Assembly (NCBI GenBank): GCA_020853705.1
Contig: JADYYK010000127.1
Span: 1 to 42,723, forward strand
Reading direction: 5' to 3'
DNA: 42,723 bases
From: Deltaproteobacteria bacterium
Lineage (GTDB): Bacteria > Myxococcota_A > Polyangia > Haliangiales > JADYYK01
The notes under the pieces were generated by a model. It had not been told where the DNA came from and did not search any database. It saw nothing but the letters and a program-made list of their open reading frames with translations. The position numbers were made by a program, and so were the translations under genes. Below are positions 33,354 through 42,723 of this stretch, piece by piece. Positions within the stretch are counted from its first letter, which is position 1. Every line of letters starts with the position of its first letter.

Positions 33354-34532
33354 ATGTGGGAGCGCTTCCGCGGCCTGCTCGCCGATGAGCGCCTGCCCTG
33401 CGCGCTGGTCGATCTGCCGGCGTTCGACGGCAACGCCCGTCACCTCATCGGCGGCCTCGGCGGCAAGCGCCTGCGCGTCGCCACCAAGTCGCTGCGCTGC
33501 CCGGCCCTGCTCGAGCGCCTGCGAGACGCCTTCCCGGGCGCGCTGTCGGGCCTGATGACCTACAGCGCGGCCGAGTCGGCCATGCTGGCGGCCGCGGGCT
33601 GGCGCGATCTGCTGCTGGCCTATCCGACCGCGCGCGACGGCGACGCCGACCTCATCGCCACCGCCAACCGGGACGCCAGCTGCGCCGTCGTCATCGACGA
33701 TCCCGCCCACGCCGCCGTGCTGGCGCGCGCCGCGCTGCGCGCCGGCGTGGTCATCCCGGTCGTGATCGAGGTCGACCTCGGCTATCGCCCGGTGCGTGGC
33801 GTGCACCTCGGGGTGCGGCGCAGCCCGCTGGCCGCGGTCTCCGCGGTGGTCGACCTGGCGCGCACCGTGGCCGACACCCGTGGCCTCGGCTTCGCCGGCG
33901 TGATGGGCTACGAGGCGCACATCGCGGGGCTGACCGATCACAACCCGTTCCAGCCCCTGATGGACTGGCCGGCGCGCGTGCTCAAGCGGCTGTCGCGCCC
34001 GGTGGTCGAGCGCACCCGCGCCGACGTGGTCGCCGCGCTGACCGCCGCTGGCCTGCCCCCGCGCATCGTCAATGGCGGCGGCACCGGCAGCCTGGCCTGG
34101 TGCGCCGGCGAGGCTGCGCTGACCGAGGTCACCGCGGGCTCGGGCTTCCTGGCCGGCCACCTGTTCGACTACTACCAGGGGCTGGCGCTGGCGCCCGCGC
34201 TGTACTTCGCCCTGCAGGTGACGCGGCGGCCCACGCCCGAGATCGTGACCTGTCACGGCGGCGGCTATCCCGCCTCGGGCGCGGCCGGGGCCGACCGGCT
34301 GCCCATCCCTGCCCTGCCCCCCGGCCTGGCGCTGCTAGCGCGCGAGGGCGCTGGCGAGGTCCAGACCCCGCTGCGCGTGCCGCCTGGCGTCAGCTTGCAG
34401 CTCGGCGATCCGGTGCTGTTTCGCCCGGCCAAGTCGGGCGAGCTGGCCGAGCGCTTCAACGAGTACCTGCTGCTGTCCGACCGCGTGGAGGCGCGCGCCC
34501 CGACCTATCGCGGCCTCGGACACTGTTTCTGA
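33354..34532 (+). CDS. Alanine-racemase-fold PLP enzyme (amino acid deaminase/aldolase-like)
   Basis: The 392-residue protein has an N-terminal type III PLP barrel. Lys45 in RVATKSLRC is the likely Schiff-base residue, VVIEVDLGYRPVRGVHLG lines the barrel, and GFAGVMGYEAHIAG and VNGGGTGS supply phosphate contacts. The C-terminal domain has TCHGGGYPASG and VQTPL near the end, as in the D-threonine aldolase and D-serine dehydratase relatives. The exact reaction and substrate are not clear. Its stop overlaps the next start as TGATG. Confidence 0.85.
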   Translation: MWERFRGLLADERLPCALVDLPAFDGNARHLIGGLGGKRLRVATKSLRCPALLERLRDAFPGALSGLMTYSAAESAMLAAAGWRDLLLAYPTARDGDADLIATANRDASCAVVIDDPAHAAVLARAALRAGVVIPVVIEVDLGYRPVRGVHLGVRRSPLAAVSAVVDLARTVADTRGLGFAGVMGYEAHIAGLTDHNPFQPLMDWPARVLKRLSRPVVERTRADVVAALTAAGLPPRIVNGGGTGSLAWCAGEAALTEVTAGSGFLAGHLFDYYQGLALAPALYFALQVTRRPTPEIVTCHGGGYPASGAAGADRLPIPALPPGLALLAREGAGEVQTPLRVPPGVSLQLGDPVLFRPAKSGELAERFNEYLLLSDRVEARAPTYRGLGHCF

Positions 34533-36553
34533 TGTGGTATGGCTCGGGCATGGCGAGGATGCTGGGTGCTGCGGTGGCGGTCGCGTTGCTGGCGGCCGGG
34601 TGCGGGGGCGACGACGATCCGGGCACCAGCGTGCGCATGGACTTCGCGCGCGCCGGTGACTTCTGGGCCGCGCCGCTGCCATCCGACGATCTGCGGCGCC
34701 CCGACGGCACCATCGCCATCGAGGACTTCCCCAACCCCGAGACCACCGAGCTGACCAGCACCGTGATTGGCCTGGTCGCGCGCAGCGTGCACGGCTTCGC
34801 GACCACCGGGGGCGCCTTCTTCGCGCTGACCGGGCCGATCGATCCCGCCACGCTGCCCGATCTGGCGGCCAGCGTGACCCCGGCGGCGCAGGTCTTCCTG
34901 ATCGGCGTCGACGCCTCGGCGCCCGACGCCGGCAAGCGCTACCCCGTCGAGGTCGCCTTCCGCGCCGACGGCGGCGAGTATGGCGCCGACAACTTCCTGT
35001 CGCTGGTGCCGCTGCAGGGCGTGCCGCTGCGTCCCGGCACGCGCTACGCCGCGGTGGTCCTGCGCGGCGTGCACGACGCCGCCGGTCACGAGCTGGGCCG
35101 CTCTCCGGCGATGGCCGCGCTGGCCGCGGGCAAGCGCCCGGCCGGGATGTCCGCCGAGGCCTTCGCCAGCTACCAGGCGGGCCTGGCCGGGCTGCGCACC
35201 GCGGGCGTCGACCTCGCGCGGGTGGCCGGCCTGGCGGTGTTCACCACCGACGATCCGACCGCCCAGCTGCGCGCCTTCCTGGCCCACGCGCTGACGCTGC
35301 CGCGCCCGACCCCGGGCAGCTGGCAAGCCAACGAGGTCTTCACCGACTACTGCGTGTACTCGACCACCATCTCGATGCCCGACTTCCAGTCCGGCACCCC
35401 GCCGTTCGAGGCCAGCGGCGGCGAGTGGAAGACCGACGCCACCGGCAAGCCGCTGCTGGCGCGCATGAACGAGGCCAACCTGGTGGTCACCATCCCGCGC
35501 GTGCCGGCGCCCAGCGGCGGCTATCCGACCACGGTCTTCGTGCGCACCGGCGGCGGTGGCAACCGTCCCCTGGTCGACCGCGGCGTGCACGGCGTGGCCG
35601 GCGGCCCCGAGCTGGTCCCCGGCAGCGGCCCCGCGCAGGAGCTGGCGCGCGTCGGCTATGCCGGCGTCAGTGTCGACGGTCCGCTGGGCGGGCGCCGCAA
35701 CATCACCATGGGCGACGAGCAGTTCCTGGTCTTCAACGTGTTCAACCCGCCGGCGCTGCGCGACACCATCCGGCAGTCGGCGCTGGAGCTCGCGCTGATG
35801 GCGCACCTGGTGGGCGACTTCTCGGTCGACACCAGCGCCTGCCCAGGGGCCGGCGCCACGGCGCGCTTCGACGCCGGCAAGCTGACCCTGATGGGGCACT
35901 CGACCGGGGCCTGGATCAGCGGCCTGGTGCTGGCCATCGAGCCGCTGTACCGGGCCGCGGTGCTGTCGGGTTTCGGCGGCAGCTTCCTGGAGAACGCGCT
36001 GTGGAAGAAGAAGCCCATCGACGTGCTGCCGGCGATCCGGCTGCTCTTGAACGAGACCGATCTGTTCGAGGGCAGCCCGGTGCTGACGCTGCTGCAGTGG
36101 GGCGCCGAGTCGGCCGATCCGCAGGTCTATGCGCGCAGCGTGGTGCGCGAGCCGCTGCCCGGGGCGGCGCCGCGCCACATCCTGATGGAGCAGGGCATCG
36201 TCGATCACTACATCCTGCCGCGCATCGCCAACGCCACCAGCCTGGCGCTGGGGCTGGACCTCGCGGGCACGCCGCTCGATGGCGACGTCGGCGTCGAGAT
36301 GCAGCCGCCGCTGATGACGCTGCTCGGCTACTCGGGTGGCAAGCAGCTCGGGCTGCCGGCCAGCGCCAACGTGGGCAGCGGCGCGACCGCAGTCACCGCG
36401 GTGGTGGTGCAGCACCCCAGCGATGGCCTCGAGGACGGCCACGAGGTGCTGTTCCAGACCGAGGCGCCCAAGCGCGAATACCGCTGCTTCCTGCACAGCC
36501 TGCTGACGGGCGCGCCGCGGGTGCCGGCGCCGGGCACCGGCGCGTGTGAGTGA
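34532..36553 (+). CDS. Secreted alpha/beta-hydrolase lipoprotein
   Basis: The 673-residue protein has a signal and lipobox (MLGAAVAVALLAAGC). Residues about 20-220 form a beta-rich N-terminal region with FPNPETTELTSTVIGL. The second part holds the nucleophile elbow GHSTG near residue 455 in KLTLMGHSTGAWISGLVLA, and a late Asp/His pair is likely (IVDHYILPRI near 555 includes one candidate). It resembles large myxobacterial putative lipases or esterases. The start at 34532 overlaps the previous stop; an ATG at 34550 (MARMLGAAV) gives a more usual signal peptide. Confidence 0.83.
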   Translation: MWYGSGMARMLGAAVAVALLAAGCGGDDDPGTSVRMDFARAGDFWAAPLPSDDLRRPDGTIAIEDFPNPETTELTSTVIGLVARSVHGFATTGGAFFALTGPIDPATLPDLAASVTPAAQVFLIGVDASAPDAGKRYPVEVAFRADGGEYGADNFLSLVPLQGVPLRPGTRYAAVVLRGVHDAAGHELGRSPAMAALAAGKRPAGMSAEAFASYQAGLAGLRTAGVDLARVAGLAVFTTDDPTAQLRAFLAHALTLPRPTPGSWQANEVFTDYCVYSTTISMPDFQSGTPPFEASGGEWKTDATGKPLLARMNEANLVVTIPRVPAPSGGYPTTVFVRTGGGGNRPLVDRGVHGVAGGPELVPGSGPAQELARVGYAGVSVDGPLGGRRNITMGDEQFLVFNVFNPPALRDTIRQSALELALMAHLVGDFSVDTSACPGAGATARFDAGKLTLMGHSTGAWISGLVLAIEPLYRAAVLSGFGGSFLENALWKKKPIDVLPAIRLLLNETDLFEGSPVLTLLQWGAESADPQVYARSVVREPLPGAAPRHILMEQGIVDHYILPRIANATSLALGLDLAGTPLDGDVGVEMQPPLMTLLGYSGGKQLGLPASANVGSGATAVTAVVVQHPSDGLEDGHEVLFQTEAPKREYRCFLHSLLTGAPRVPAPGTGACE

Positions 36554-36578
36554 CGGACCCGAGTAGGTCGCGCCGGGC

Positions 36579-37583
36579 CTAGCCGCGCTGCGGGGGCGCG
36601 TCGGCCAGCACGCGCAGCGCGTTCTCGCCCAGGATCTTGCGGATGGCGACCTCGGGCACGCCGCGGCGCAGCAGCGCCTCGGTGAGGTTGGGTAGCGCGG
36701 CGACGTCGCCGAGGCCCTCGGGCGGCTTGACGAAGCCGTCGAAGTCGCTGCCCAGCGCGGCCACGTCGTCACCGGCGACGTTGCGGATGTGCAGCAGGTG
36801 ATCGACCACCGACTCGATGCCGGGGCCGCCCAGGAAGCGTGGCGCGAAGATGACGCCGACGGCGCCGCCGCGCTGGGCCACGGCGCGGATCTGCTCGTCG
36901 TCGATGTTGCGCCAGTGCTCCTTCACGCCGAGCACGCCGGTGTGTGACACGTACAGCGGCCTGGTCGCGACCTCGAGCACCTCGAAGAAGCCGCGTCGGT
37001 TGATGTGGGCCAGGTCGACGATGATGCCGGTGCGATCGCACTCGCGCACCACGTCACGCCCGAAGCCGCTGAGGCCGCGCGCCTCGTCGCGCCCGACGCC
37101 CTTGGCCGGCGCGCCGATCTCGTTGGCGCTGAAGTGCAAGAGGCCCAGGTAGCGCACGCCGCGGCGCGCGAAGAGCTCGACGTTCTCCAGGCGACCGTCG
37201 AGGGCGTGGCCGCCCTCGATGCCCAGCAGCGACGCCAGCTGGCCGGCGGCGCGGGCGGCGCGCAGCTCGTCGGCGCTGCGCACGCTGGCCATGCGCCCGG
37301 GGTGCTTCTTGACCGCCGCCTCCAGCGCGTCGATCTGGGTGTGAATCGCCCGGGATGACCCGGGCAGCGGCGCCGACCACATGCCGAAGAACTGCGCCCC
37401 CAGGTTGCCCTCCTCGGCGCGCGGCAGATCGAGGTGGCTGCAGTAGCGCAGGAAGCGCGGCGGCGTGCGGTGGCGGGTGCCGACGTCGTAGCCGACCTCC
37501 ATCAGCTTGGGGGTATCGGCGTGCAGATCGAAGACGAGCGACGCCCGGTGCAGTGCGGCAGCTTCCGTGGACACGGTCGGCAT
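36579..37583 (-). CDS. Membrane-dipeptidase family (peptidase M19) enzyme
   Basis: The 334-residue protein is an M19 renal-dipeptidase-like zinc enzyme. FDLHADT (18-24) supplies His and Asp ligands, GIEGGHAL supplies the bridging Glu, YVSHTG another His, and GSDFDGF the catalytic-site Asp. These enzymes cleave dipeptides, often with D-residues at the C-terminal side. There is no signal peptide. The ATG at 37583 was preferred over a GTG at 37610, which adds nine residues; neither has a clear ribosome site. The gene is divergent from the third kinase. Confidence 0.92.
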   Translation of the reverse strand: MPTVSTEAAALHRASLVFDLHADTPKLMEVGYDVGTRHRTPPRFLRYCSHLDLPRAEEGNLGAQFFGMWSAPLPGSSRAIHTQIDALEAAVKKHPGRMASVRSADELRAARAAGQLASLLGIEGGHALDGRLENVELFARRGVRYLGLLHFSANEIGAPAKGVGRDEARGLSGFGRDVVRECDRTGIIVDLAHINRRGFFEVLEVATRPLYVSHTGVLGVKEHWRNIDDEQIRAVAQRGGAVGVIFAPRFLGGPGIESVVDHLLHIRNVAGDDVAALGSDFDGFVKPPEGLGDVAALPNLTEALLRRGVPEVAIRKILGENALRVLADAPPQRG

Positions 37584-37749
37584 CGCGAGAGAATCGCCGA
37601 TTGCACGCACGAGGGCAATCCGGCGCGCACGGGCTGCATGGGGAGGGGGGGATCGCGCGCGGTTTGCGCGTTGGCGCCCACTTGTGGCCCCGAAAGCATG
37701 GGGATCCGCTGGTATGCGGCTTGCGTTGACAGTGGATCAGAGGTGTCCC

Positions 37750-39507
<1,758 letters not shown>

Positions 39508-39546
39508 ACCCTTCGCCGCCCGCCCCATGTGGTATCGAGGAGACAC

Positions 39547-41157
39547 ATGGGCGCTGGCGACGACGCAGGGGGCCAGGCTGACGACGACAGCGTCGAGCTG
39601 ACCGGGACCGCGCTGGGGCGGCCCGGAGCGCCGGTCGCCGGCTGGGCGCGCCTGGGTGCCAAGGGTGAGCGCCGCTTCGTCGCGGGCGCCCTCGTGCTGC
39701 GCACCGACGACGGCCGCGAGGTCGAGATCACCGAGGTCGGGCGCGCCAACATCGAGCCGGTCGCGCGGCACGAGCAGCCCTGGCACACCCTGGAGCAGCT
39801 GCCCGGCGCCAGCCTGTGTGTCGCCGATGCCCCGGCGCCCGATCGCGAGGTCGAGCTGGCCACCGCGCTGGTCCTCGGCGGTCAGCGTGTCGCGGTCTTC
39901 GGGCTGGTGCAGCGGCGCGACTTCGTGGCCGCGGCGACCGGCGCGCCCACCGCGGCGGGCGCCTTCCGCCAGCCGGCCGCGCAGCAGGTCAGCGCGGTCG
40001 CGGCGCGGCTGCTGGCCGTCGGCGACGACTGCGAGGACCGCCTGGGCCGCATGCGCGCGGCCGAGCAGCGCGCCGCCGCCAAGGCCGCGGCGCGGCGGGC
40101 GACGCCGGCAGCCGCACCGTCGTCGTCGGCGGCGCGGTCGCCGGCCGGTGCCGCCAGCGCCAGCCCCGCGCGCCCCGACGGGCCGCTGCGCGATCGTCTG
40201 CAACACAACCTCGGGCTGCTCATCATGCTGGGCTGCGTGGCGGTCGCGGGCGTCCTGGTGGTGTTGCTGCCGAGGGGGCGCGACGCGCTGCTGGCGATGG
40301 CCGCGCTGGCGCTGACGCTGCCCGCGGTGCTCGATGCCCTGATGCTGCCCCGCTTTCGCAGCCTCGGTGGCAAGCCGCTCAGCCTGGAGGCGCCCGGCGT
40401 GGCCTACTTCATCGGCGTCGGGCTGGCGCTGGCCATGCTGCTCGGCGTGGCCCAGGCGGGCGCGCGACCCCAGGACCTCGATCGCGCCCGCACCATGCAG
40501 CTGATGGGACTGTTCGCGGGGCTGGTGGGCGTCGGTGTCAGCCTCTACTGTGTGGCCACGGGCCGGCAGCGGCGCCGCCTGATCAAGCTGCTCGCCGACG
40601 CCCCGGCGCACGCCTCGCCACCCGCCGACGGCGCCTGGGGTCACCTCGAGGGCCGCATGGTGCAGATGAAGGGCACCGCGGTCGCCGGCGTGCAGGCCGG
40701 CTTCGCCAGCGGGGTGCGCCGCACCTGGTGGGGCACCGCGACCAAGGACTCGACCGGGGCCCGCCACCGCAACGTCAGCGACAGCGCCTTCGAGCACGCC
40801 ACGCCGAGCTTTCAGCTCGAGCAGGGTGAGCAGCGCGTCACGGTACAGGCCGCGGGCGCGCTGTGGTGGTCCTCGGCCCACATCGACCAGAGCACCGGCA
40901 CCGACAAGGCCGACATCGCCGACGTCATCGCGGCCGACTGTCCGCTGCGCGTGGTGGCGCGCGCCCAGGGCGGCGTCCTGATCAAGACCGGTGAGGACTC
41001 GCTGCTGCTGTTCGCGGTCGCGCCGGGCCGCGAGGTGGCGGCCACGCTGCGGCAGCTGCGCCGGCGCGAGCAGCTCGGCGTCGCGCTGGCCGGTCTCGGC
41101 GCGGCGGGGCTGCTGGTCCAGCTGGTGCGCGCGCTGGTGCGCGCGGCTCAGGGCTAG
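39547..41157 (+). CDS. Membrane protein with GIDE-like domain
   Basis: The 536-residue protein starts at an ATG preceded by GAGGAG. The N-terminal region (about 15-130) resembles the GIDE fold of mitochondrial MULAN-like proteins and their bacterial relatives, with RRFVAGALVLRTDDGREVEI, ELATALVLGGQRVAVFGLVQRR and a conserved spacing. An Ala-rich helix follows, then about four membrane helices between 215 and 345. A soluble C-terminal domain (about 370-500) opens HLEGRMVQMKGTAVAG. The end has a hydrophobic helix. Bacterial GIDE proteins often sit near prokaryotic ubiquitin-like or signalling genes; here the neighbour is a kinase. Identity is moderate. Confidence 0.7.
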   Translation: MGAGDDAGGQADDDSVELTGTALGRPGAPVAGWARLGAKGERRFVAGALVLRTDDGREVEITEVGRANIEPVARHEQPWHTLEQLPGASLCVADAPAPDREVELATALVLGGQRVAVFGLVQRRDFVAAATGAPTAAGAFRQPAAQQVSAVAARLLAVGDDCEDRLGRMRAAEQRAAAKAAARRATPAAAPSSSAARSPAGAASASPARPDGPLRDRLQHNLGLLIMLGCVAVAGVLVVLLPRGRDALLAMAALALTLPAVLDALMLPRFRSLGGKPLSLEAPGVAYFIGVGLALAMLLGVAQAGARPQDLDRARTMQLMGLFAGLVGVGVSLYCVATGRQRRRLIKLLADAPAHASPPADGAWGHLEGRMVQMKGTAVAGVQAGFASGVRRTWWGTATKDSTGARHRNVSDSAFEHATPSFQLEQGEQRVTVQAAGALWWSSAHIDQSTGTDKADIADVIAADCPLRVVARAQGGVLIKTGEDSLLLFAVAPGREVAATLRQLRRREQLGVALAGLGAAGLLVQLVRALVRAAQG

Positions 41158-41175
41158 CGGTCGGCTCGACGGGGC

Positions 41176-42012
<837 letters not shown>

Positions 42013-42022
42013 GCTCGCCTCC

Positions 42023-42688
42023 CTAGCTCTGAAACAGCCGCGAATACAGCCGATCATGCAGCGCACCCAGCAGCTCTTCCACCGGCGCCACGCTGGCCAG
42101 CTCCTCCACACTCCGCCCGGCACTGGCGCGCAGCACCGCCTCGGCGTCACCCGCCAGCTCGAACTGCAGCCGCTGCGCCTGCATCGGCCCCAGCTGCCCG
42201 AGCCGCACCGCCGCCGACAGCACCCCGCGCAGCACCTGGTGCAGATACAGCTGCTCCGCCTGCGTCGCCGCCACACCCAGCGCCGCCGCGCTGACCCCGA
42301 ACACCACGCACAGGTGGCCCGGCGTCTCGCGCGCCCGCACCGCCGCGTGCAGCTCGCCCCAGCCCGCCCCCAGCGCGGCCCCGAAGGCGCCCTCGGCCGC
42401 CATCACCCAGGCCCGCCCCTGCAGCTGGCTGGCCCGCCGCGCCACCGCGCTGACCAGCGCCGCCTCGCAGCGCGCGTCCCACAGCCATGCCCGCCCCGGC
42501 TCGGCCCCCGCGGCACGCAGCAGCGGCAGCGCGCCCGCCCCGGCCTGCCACAGCGCCGCGCGCGCGAACGCCTGCACCGCCGCCGCGCCGGCCACCTCGC
42601 CGCGCTGCACCGCCGCCTCCAGCCCCGCCGAGTGCGCAAAGCCGCCCGCAGGAAACGCCGAGTCGGCCAGCTGCAACAGGCGCCACAT
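42023..42688 (-). CDS. ureF: Urease accessory protein UreF (5' end at window edge)
   Basis: UreF acts with UreG and UreH/D in nickel insertion. The 221-residue frame from the ATG at 42688 begins [20 protein letters not shown], the conserved UreF opening (in the usual form [19 protein letters not shown]), followed by [11 protein letters not shown]. The end is the conserved YSRLFQS. An in-frame GTG at 42700 and open frame to the window edge mean the start could be farther upstream. Each upstream candidate start lies inside a 14-bp tandem repeat, so the true start is uncertain. Confidence 0.88.
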   Translation of the reverse strand: MWRLLQLADSAFPAGGFAHSAGLEAAVQRGEVAGAAAVQAFARAALWQAGAGALPLLRAAGAEPGRAWLWDARCEAALVSAVARRASQLQGRAWVMAAEGAFGAALGAGWGELHAAVRARETPGHLCVVFGVSAAALGVAATQAEQLYLHQVLRGVLSAAVRLGQLGPMQAQRLQFELAGDAEAVLRASAGRSVEELASVAPVEELLGALHDRLYSRLFQS

Positions 42689-42723
42689 CAGGAACGCCAC
42701 ATCAGGAACGCCACATCAGGAAC
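42686..42723 (-). repeat. 14-bp tandem repeat over the ureF start
   Basis: CATCAGGAACGCCA runs at 42686-42699 and 42700-42713, then a partial copy to the window edge. On the - strand each unit contains an ATG. Because 14 is not a multiple of three, different copies place their ATGs in different frames. Confidence 0.85.

Noticed and set aside
37726..37731. TTGACA as a -35 element of the third kinase
   Set aside because: It lies 18 bases before the ATG, so its -10 would fall at the start codon and transcription would begin inside the gene. The match is probably chance.

Overview
The window is very GC-rich, with nearly every third codon position G or C, and densely coding. It looks like chromosomal DNA of a Myxococcota (delta-proteobacterial, myxobacterial-type) bacterium. 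The reasons are three Hanks-type Ser/Thr kinases in about 43 kb (one with a PEGA-like tail, one fused to AAA and TPR modules), several lipoproteins with Asp/Ala/Pro-rich linkers, a Cys-rich MopE-like lipoprotein, an ImuB/DnaE2 mutasome pair and heavy in-gene microsatellites. This placement is inference; there is no rRNA or other marker gene, and no IS element, tRNA, phage gene or CRISPR array was seen.

Layout. 1-7400 (+): a repeat-rich lead-in, imuB-dnaE2 (translesion synthesis), a small two-helix membrane protein, and an unusual single reading frame joining a TlyA/FtsJ-type 2'-O-methyltransferase to a THUMP/RlmL-type N2-guanine methyltransferase. 7300-11000 (-): a kinase, COG3146 acyltransferase-like protein and uracil-DNA glycosylase operon. 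11000-13500: yceI and pirin divergent from a LysR regulator, with an 18-bp palindrome between them. 13600-20300 (-): cysK, a lipoprotein 5'-nucleotidase, a DUF2378-like protein and a 1068-residue Cys-rich lipoprotein. 20400-24700 (+): an overlapping three-gene operon of an Hsp70 relative, a J-like protein without HPD and an N-terminally anchored unknown protein. 24700-29300 (+): a lipoprotein and a 1272-residue kinase-AAA-TPR protein. 29400-34500: a patatin, a lipoprotein, a VOC protein, a 2H phosphoesterase (LigT-like) plus GreB-like operon, and an alanine-racemase-fold enzyme. 34500-37600: an alpha/beta-hydrolase lipoprotein and an M19 dipeptidase. 37700-41200 (+): a third kinase and a GIDE-like membrane protein. 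41200-42723 (-): ureF-ureG, the end of a urease accessory cluster.

Two themes cut across genes. First, microsatellites are embedded in coding sequence: a heptamer ACAGGCG family appears at three dispersed sites, one of them inside the linker of the methyltransferase fusion, and a GAGCAC hexamer is read as Ser-Thr in one gene and Glu-His in another. Second, at least six genes have a TANNNT box 5 to 7 bases before their start codon, which points to leaderless transcripts and helps choose several GTG starts. The least explained system is the Hsp70/J-like/membrane-protein operon.

No stretch longer than about 300 bases lacks a gene except the first 346 bases, which are repeat-rich and described below.
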